A program made the position numbers and the translations under genes. From JBGTBQ01 sp041749275 (lineage in GTDB: Bacteria; Acidobacteriota; Blastocatellia; Pyrinomonadales; Pyrinomonadaceae), in the NCBI GenBank assembly GCA_041749275.1, contig JBGTBQ010000157.1, positions 1 through 19,908 on the forward strand: DNA of 19,908 bases. Direction: 5' to 3'. Every line of letters starts with the position of its first letter. Position 1 is the stretch's first letter. Shown here piece after piece: positions 15,516 to 19,908 of this stretch. Below the pieces are notes generated by a model that was not told where the DNA came from, searched no databases, and saw only the letters and a program-made list of their open reading frames with translations.

Positions 15516-17225
15516 CTACTCCTTCTGTAATTCGCGATATTTTTGTTTATCTGCTTGCGATTTGGCGGTATCGCCGATTTTTTCGTAGGCCGCTGCTCGA
15601 TACAGATATGGCTCCGGCCAATTGGGATTCAGCTTGATGGCTTCAGTGAAATCTGTGATGGCTTGACCGTAACTTCCCTTTTTGAAATAAGCAGTGCCGC
15701 GAAGGAAAAGTTTTTTTTCATCCCGCGAGCCTAATTGAATGGCTTTGTTTAGATCGGCGATGGCTCTGTCATTTTCATTTCTACGTATAGAAACAAGCCC
15801 CCGATTAGCGTAGAAATCCGCATCCTTTGCATCCAACTCGATGGCCTTGTCGAAATTCATCGCGGCCTGATCTAGGTTGCCGCTCAGCAAGAGGATGAGT
15901 CCTCTCTGGTTATAGTACATGGCATTCTTCGGGTTTAGCTCAATGGCTTTGACCAAATCGCCAGTTGCCTGTTCATATTTCTGTAGCTTGCGATATGCCG
16001 AACCACGATTGTGATAGGCTTTATCGTATTTCGGGTCCAGTTGGATCGCCTGAGTGAAGTCTGCGATGGCCTGCTCATAGTTCTCTAATTCGCTGTAAAC
16101 CAGTCCGCGATTGCTGTAAACCCCGGCGTTGCGAGAATCTAAACGTATCGCGCTATTGAAATCGGCAATCGCCTCGTCATAAGCTCCTTTTTCACGATAA
16201 GCAGCTCCGCGCAAAGCGTAGCCTTGCGCGAATTGCGGATCGGCTTGAATGATCTTCGTAAACTCGGCAATTGCTCCGTTATAATCTTTTTTATTAAAGA
16301 ATTCTTCTCCTTGCAGGAGGGATGCCATGATATTGATACGCGGCGTTACCTTCGTGGTTTGCGTTGGCAGGGTGAAAATAAAGTCGCCGCTGTCGAGACG
16401 CGGGTCGCGGATTTTGCCGTACTGCGGCGTCTGTAATGTACCGCGGTAGTAAATCACTTGATCTTGCAAGTAGGTTGCCAGCTCCGTGCCTGTGACGTAG
16501 CCGTCGTTGTTCGCATCGGCCTTGCCTTCCAGCCCGCGCACGAAGACCTGCCGGAAGACGCTCTCCGCGGGGACTTCCTGATCGTCAGCCCCAGCCGTGA
16601 TGAACTGCCGGACGGGGCGCGCGGCGTAGTAGTCAATCACGGCGGGGACTTTGAGGCCACCCCGATTCACGAGCGTCCCGGAGAAACAACTGTCGAAGAC
16701 GAAGAGCGCGTGCTTGCTCCGAATCCTGCGCGCGGCGGTCTCGATCTCGTCCATCGTGAGGGCCTTCTGCTGGAAACCGACGAGGTCTTTCGCAGGTTTT
16801 GGCGCGTCCACCGGCACGATGTAGCCGAACTTGCGCCCGTCCTCGGCGACCTCCGTGTAGCCGTGCCCGGAGAAGTAGATGATCAGACGGTTGTTAGGGT
16901 GGAGGCCGTACTCGTTGATGAATTTGTTGATACGCGGCAGGAGATTGTCGCCCGTTGGGTCAATCAGCTCCTCGACCTTGAAGCCGTGTTTCTCCAAGAC
17001 GGCGCGCACCGCGGGCACATCGTCTCGCACGCCGCCGAGCCTGTCCCAGTACCTGTAGTTGACCGCGCCGATGATGAGCGAGTAGCTGCCTTCATAGAGC
17101 TTGACGGTCTCAACCTGCCCGCGCTCGTTCCTCATCCGCACCTCGCCGCCGCGCTGCGGCGTCTGAGCAAAAGCGGACATAAACAAAACGAATGATAGCC
17201 AGACCGTGCCGAGCAACTTGCACAT
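15516..17225 (-). CDS. Exported caspase-like protease with C-terminal TPR array
   Basis: 569 residues from ATG 17225, with GGAGG seven bases upstream (17237-17233). A signal peptide ends at about Ala20 ('FVLFMSAFAQTP'). The C14 caspase domain (about 40-290) has catalytic His121 in 'YFSGHGYT' and Cys180 in 'FVFDSCFSG', plus an EF-hand-like loop at 237-248 (DANNDGYVTGTE). Eight tandem TPR units of 34 residues follow (about 305-565), of the form 'AYxxRGxAYxxxxxYxxAIADFxxAI'. The protease core is clearly paralogous to the one in the caspase-FGE protein ('KLYEGSYSLIIGA' against 'KLYEKSYALVIGA'). The TPRs probably recruit a partner or substrate outside the cytoplasm. The TPR half looks markedly more AT-rich than the protease half. 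It follows the PP2C gene by 227 bases and precedes the SEDS-PBP by 106. Confidence 0.93.
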   Translation of the reverse strand: MCKLLGTVWLSFVLFMSAFAQTPQRGGEVRMRNERGQVETVKLYEGSYSLIIGAVNYRYWDRLGGVRDDVPAVRAVLEKHGFKVEELIDPTGDNLLPRINKFINEYGLHPNNRLIIYFSGHGYTEVAEDGRKFGYIVPVDAPKPAKDLVGFQQKALTMDEIETAARRIRSKHALFVFDSCFSGTLVNRGGLKVPAVIDYYAARPVRQFITAGADDQEVPAESVFRQVFVRGLEGKADANNDGYVTGTELATYLQDQVIYYRGTLQTPQYGKIRDPRLDSGDFIFTLPTQTTKVTPRINIMASLLQGEEFFNKKDYNGAIAEFTKIIQADPQFAQGYALRGAAYREKGAYDEAIADFNSAIRLDSRNAGVYSNRGLVYSELENYEQAIADFTQAIQLDPKYDKAYHNRGSAYRKLQKYEQATGDLVKAIELNPKNAMYYNQRGLILLLSGNLDQAAMNFDKAIELDAKDADFYANRGLVSIRRNENDRAIADLNKAIQLGSRDEKKLFLRGTAYFKKGSYGQAITDFTEAIKLNPNWPEPYLYRAAAYEKIGDTAKSQADKQKYRELQKE

Positions 17226-17452
17226 TTTCGCACCTCCAACCGGCGCTCCGAATTAAGGGACAGCTCCGGGACTCGGGCCGAATACAAGCCGAAGCCGCAA
17301 GTAAAACCCGAACGCGACCCGGACAGGCGTCGGGCGTCATAGACTTCAAGCCGGCGCGCTTACGGGCCGGCGTCACAATTGTCCTCCGGGTTCGTGAGGA
17401 CATCAGGGTATCAATCGTCGCACAGGCGGCAAAGTTTTTTTCGCCACGACCG
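17226..17452 (-). other. Intergenic gap with two hairpins and possible remains of a beta-helix coding part
   Basis: No convincing gene. Two inverted repeats are present: GCCGGC at 17350-17355 and 17366-17371, and TGTCCTC at 17380-17386 with GAGGACA at 17396-17402. Just after the PP2C stop, a +1 frame continues in a plausible protein way for about 17 codons ('VTVVAKKTLPPVRR') before a stop near 17400. Either hairpin could mark the mRNA 3' end of the PP2C. Confidence 0.4.
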
Positions 17453-18571
17453 TCACTTTTTCACCAGCACCAATTTCTCGGCGATTCTCTCTTGATAGTC
17501 TCCCGGAGCCACTTCGATGGCGTCGCCGGCCCGCGCCTGCCGCAGGGCCTCGCCGACGGACGAATAGGCGTTCGGGTCTTGCGGATTGACGAACAGCGTG
17601 TGCCTCGTCTCATCAAACGCCGTCCCGCGCGCTTCCCAACGACGCTCCTGCCAAAGCAATAGGCTGGCGCAGATGAACGCCAGCAGAAAGCCGTAAGAGA
17701 CGCAGGCGACTCGGTGGCGCAGGATGCGGGAAACTCGACGACGTTTCCCGCTCCGAGGTCGGGCGGCCTCCGCGTCCGCGGTCTCGGTTTCCAGCATCCC
17801 ATCCGCCGCGCCCGCTTGGGCAGCGGCCACATAAATAACCGTGACGTTATCCGTTCCGCCTGCTGCGTTCGCTGCTTCGATCAGACCGCGCACCACCGAA
17901 GAAGGGTCGTCGAAATACTGGGTCACGACGGACAGTATTTCGTCGGTCGTGACCAGATCGCTCAAGCCGTCGCTGCACATCAGCAGCGCACCGTCCGCTG
18001 CGAACGGGTGTGTGCTGATCTCTATAAAATCGGCGTCCTCTGGTTGGCGTGGATTCGACCCGACGTCCCTCGTGATTTCGTTGCGCCGCGGATGCCGCAT
18101 GGCCTCCCGCTCGTCAATGAGGCCCTTCGTGACGAGTTCGCCGACAAAGGAGTGGTCGCGTGTGAGCTGTGCGATGCGCCCCGCTCGAATCTCATAGAGT
18201 CTTGTATCGCCGACATGTCCGACCGTGACCGTTTCGCCCTCGACGATTGCGATTGTCAAGACGCACGACATTCCGTTCCAATCCTTATGCTCTTGCGCCT
18301 GTTTGTAAATTTCGTTATTGGCAATGGTGATAGCTTCGCGCAACCTCTCCTCCGTACTGCCGATGTCGCGTTCCAGCCTCGAACGCAGTATGCAGCGGGC
18401 TATTTCGGCAGCCTTCTCACCGGCGGAATGTCCGCCCACGCCGTCTATCACGATAAAAGCGCCGCTTTCGGGATCGCAATAGTAAAGGTCCTCGTTGTTG
18501 TCTCGGACGAGACCTTGATGACTATCAGCCGCGCAAACCAGCCTGCTCTGTCTCTCTGTCAGCATGTTCAC
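17453..18571 (-). CDS. PP2C-family Ser/Thr phosphatase with one membrane helix
   Basis: 372 residues from GTG 18571, whose GTGA overlaps the stop of the small membrane protein gene by four bases; an ATG at 18565 is the alternative. The PP2C domain (about 10-250) holds the metal-binding motifs 'RDNNED' (23-28), 'VIDGVGGHS' (41-49), 'GHVGDTRLY' (118-126), 'CSDGLSDLV' (199-207) and 'GGTDNVTVIYV' (238-248). A linker and membrane helix (about 286-307) follow. The outer tail begins like a right-handed beta-helix ('YSSVGEALRQARAGDAIEV', 'APGDYQERI') but ends after only about 60 residues. It should reverse the action of the kinase encoded at 9213-11003, as PstP does for PknB. The short tail may be a frameshifted or trimmed beta-helix domain. 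Confidence 0.93.
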   Translation of the reverse strand: MNMLTERQSRLVCAADSHQGLVRDNNEDLYYCDPESGAFIVIDGVGGHSAGEKAAEIARCILRSRLERDIGSTEERLREAITIANNEIYKQAQEHKDWNGMSCVLTIAIVEGETVTVGHVGDTRLYEIRAGRIAQLTRDHSFVGELVTKGLIDEREAMRHPRRNEITRDVGSNPRQPEDADFIEISTHPFAADGALLMCSDGLSDLVTTDEILSVVTQYFDDPSSVVRGLIEAANAAGGTDNVTVIYVAAAQAGAADGMLETETADAEAARPRSGKRRRVSRILRHRVACVSYGFLLAFICASLLLWQERRWEARGTAFDETRHTLFVNPQDPNAYSSVGEALRQARAGDAIEVAPGDYQERIAEKLVLVKK

Positions 18572-18702
18572 TTGTCTCGTCGTGCGAAGTATTGAGACGC
18601 GGCGAGACCGACCGTCACAAGCACCAACAGAGCCAAGAACAGATAGCGCAGCCAGTAGAACCCGGTCATGTTATTCACCGCCATCAGGGTCAGCCGCCGC
18701 AT
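18568..18702 (-). CDS. Small single-pass membrane protein (44 aa)
   Basis: ATG 18702 opens 44 codons: a short polar N-terminus ('MRRLTLMAVNNMTGFYW'), one hydrophobic helix (about residues 15-36, 'LRYLFLALLVLVTVGLAAS') and a basic end 'RRDK'. The stop shares GTGA with the PP2C start at 18571, the pattern of translational coupling. An AAGGAGG at 18729-18723 is 20 bases from this ATG, too far to be ideal; the frame is open upstream to near 18750 without a usual start codon, so the true start is uncertain (ATG 18684 is another option). Likely real because of the coupling and the clean membrane helix between two signalling genes; it may anchor or modulate the phosphatase. No family recognised. Confidence 0.55.
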   Translation of the reverse strand: MRRLTLMAVNNMTGFYWLRYLFLALLVLVTVGLAASQYFARRDK

Positions 18703-18754
18703 CCGGGCCGCGTCGCCACGAACCTCCTTACACTTAAACGCGATGTCGCGGCGG

Positions 18755-19726
18755 CTAGTTTGTCAGCAAAGATTTAAAATCGAGGATGATTTTATTCGCG
18801 AGGCTAATCCGAGCGTCGTGAGGCAATTCTTCAGTCACGTTGAGATCGACCGTCTTCCCATCTTTCTTGCCGATGCTGCTCTTGACCAGCCTGCCGTTGA
18901 CCCGCGTCCCTGCCACGCTCAAATCCTTGATGAAGAATTTGCGTGAGGCAGGATCGAATGACAGTTGCAGGTGAAGTGGGGAGATGTCCGCGTCGGAGTC
19001 GAGCGCCAGATCAACCCAGTAACTCGGAGTCGTATCCGGCTCATTGCCTTTGCCTACGTTTATCTTCTCTTTCCGCATCAGATAGTCGTGGTGGTTACCC
19101 TGTCTGTCTTTATAACTTATTAAGGCAAACGCTCCCGGCGAGACTACGTCCCGGCCCACATCCGCCTGAGACTTCGTCGCCCCGCTGCCTTCGCGCCCCG
19201 GTGAGGCTGCGTCGTTCCGCACCTCAAAGCTTTTCGTCATCCCATCCAGCCTCACGGTGCGAATTGTCTTCGTCACGAGTCCCGCTCCCAACTCAACCCC
19301 GGACGCCAAAGCCAGTTCAGATTCGATTACCACATCACCCGCTTTCAAATTGTTGGCCGTGTCGGGATACATAGTAATCTGCCAATCATTACCGCCTTTT
19401 TCATATCTCGGGGCGCTCTCCGTTCCAGTCGGCCTGCCGAAAAAGTTCAGCACGGCCTGCCTGATTCTTCTGATGTTTTTCGCAAAAATCTGCCGGTCAT
19501 TCTGGCTGCGGCGGTTGTGCAAGGCTAACTCCTCGTCCAATGCGCGCCTCGTCTCTGCGATGATTTTATTTTCGATGGGCAACAATCTCTCGTAATCGCT
19601 CTGATGCACATACACGTGATAAACGCCCGGAACTTGCACGGTGTAGTACAAACGCTCCGCGCCGGCCCGCATATTATTGAGAACCTCTTCGATAATAACC
19701 GCGCCGATTTGTGTTTGATTTCCCAT
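18755..19726 (-). CDS. FHA-domain protein with FhaA-like layout
   Basis: 323 residues from ATG 19726 (a TTG at 19741 would add five). The N-terminal part (about 1-125) is helical and alpha/beta with 'IIEEVLNNMRAGAERLYYTVQVPGVYHVYVHQ', similar in plan to the DUF3662 region of actinobacterial FhaA; the link is tentative. A beta-rich middle (about 125-210) follows. The C-terminal FHA domain (about 215-320) has 'INVGKG' where GR is usual, 'ADISPLHLQL' where SRxH is usual, and 'VAGTRVNGRLV'. The weakened phosphothreonine-site residues suggest altered or lost phosphopeptide binding. It lies first in the visible minus-strand run, 53 bases ahead of the small membrane protein gene. Confidence 0.85.
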   Translation of the reverse strand: MGNQTQIGAVIIEEVLNNMRAGAERLYYTVQVPGVYHVYVHQSDYERLLPIENKIIAETRRALDEELALHNRRSQNDRQIFAKNIRRIRQAVLNFFGRPTGTESAPRYEKGGNDWQITMYPDTANNLKAGDVVIESELALASGVELGAGLVTKTIRTVRLDGMTKSFEVRNDAASPGREGSGATKSQADVGRDVVSPGAFALISYKDRQGNHHDYLMRKEKINVGKGNEPDTTPSYWVDLALDSDADISPLHLQLSFDPASRKFFIKDLSVAGTRVNGRLVKSSIGKKDGKTVDLNVTEELPHDARISLANKIILDFKSLLTN

Positions 19727-19774
19727 CTCTACATATAGCAATTTGCAATTGGATGCGACTACATCAACGACCGT

Positions 19775-19908
19775 TTAGAGGCGGGCCATGCCCGCCGTCT
19801 GCTGTTTCGCCAGTACGTCTTTGAAGAGACCGAAGGCGTCGCCGATGTCGCCCGGCTCGTTGCCGAGCGTCACGAAGAGCGTCCGGTTGTACTCCTTGCG
19901 ATGCTTGA
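19775..19908 (-). CDS. C-terminal end of an unidentified protein, possibly an esterase
   Basis: Partial: the frame is open from the right edge (first full codon at 19906) and ends with TAA at 19777-19775. The 44 visible residues include 'NRTLFVTLGNEPGD' and 'FGLFKDVLAKQQ'. This faintly resembles the strand-turn segment before the catalytic His of alpha/beta-hydrolase esterases, but the His part would be missing, so I do not name it. It ends 48 bases before the FHA start on the same strand. Confidence 0.55.
   Translation of the reverse strand, partial: KHRKEYNRTLFVTLGNEPGDIGDAFGLFKDVLAKQQTAGMARL

Noticed and set aside
15516..16330. 102-base periodicity as a DNA tandem repeat or CRISPR-like array
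   Set aside because: It reflects the 34-residue TPR unit; the repeats are diverged at DNA level and lie in one open frame.
17110..17403. 97-codon minus-strand frame between PP2C and the TPR-caspase
   Set aside because: Overlaps the caspase signal peptide in another frame, is Arg/Ala/Cys-rich and has no family features; the caspase start at 17225 has a good ribosome site.
18592..18777. 61-codon plus-strand frame
   Set aside because: Antisense to the small membrane protein and the FHA end; low-quality His/Gln-rich composition.

Overview
The window looks like a chromosomal segment of a GC-rich, Gram-negative-type bacterium, most likely Acidobacteriota (class Blastocatellia is my guess). The inference rests on the Ser/Thr kinase with the N-terminal 'RREIEELLAADE'-type segment common in that phylum, the PP2C/FHA/SEDS-PBP grouping, exported caspase-like proteases, and weak or mixed Shine-Dalgarno sites with GTG and TTG starts. 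No rRNA, tRNA or CRISPR array was seen, so the assignment is inference.

Layout. Bases 1-~150 hold nothing I recognise. Bases ~150-777 (minus strand) are a decayed DDE transposase. Bases 1030-5726 (plus strand) hold a two-gene module: a four-CxxC zinc-ribbon protein and a 1328-residue fusion of an Fe-S PD-(D/E)XK nuclease with a Dna2/Upf1-like SF1 helicase. From 5739 to the right edge every gene is on the minus strand. Read in the direction of transcription: the 3' end of an unidentified gene (from 19908), an FHA protein, a 44-residue membrane protein, a PP2C phosphatase with one membrane helix, an exported caspase with eight TPRs, a fused SEDS glycosyltransferase/class B PBP, a second FHA protein, a transmembrane Ser/Thr kinase, a DUF4384-like lipoprotein or exported protein, an exported caspase fused to an FGE-sulfatase (C-type-lectin-fold) domain, and a shortened Avd-like four-helix protein.

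How it fits together. Kinase, phosphatase and two FHA readers around a RodA-PbpA-type synthase recall the actinobacterial pknB/pstP/rodA/pbpA/fhaA/fhaB locus and suggest phospho-control of cell-wall synthesis. What sets this window apart is the pairing of that core with two paralogous exported caspases. One of them ends in a sequence with the hallmarks of a diversity-generating retroelement (DGR) variable region: its putatively variable codons all end in a pyrimidine, as expected from AAY template codons, and an avd-like gene and tandem hairpins follow it. No DGR reverse transcriptase or template repeat is in the window, and avd ends 12 bases before the stop of the convergent helicase gene. 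The DGR is therefore either broken or served in trans. A working hypothesis is an envelope-stress or invader sensor in which a hypervariable lectin-fold domain controls a caspase, tied to a wall-synthesis phospho-signalling circuit.
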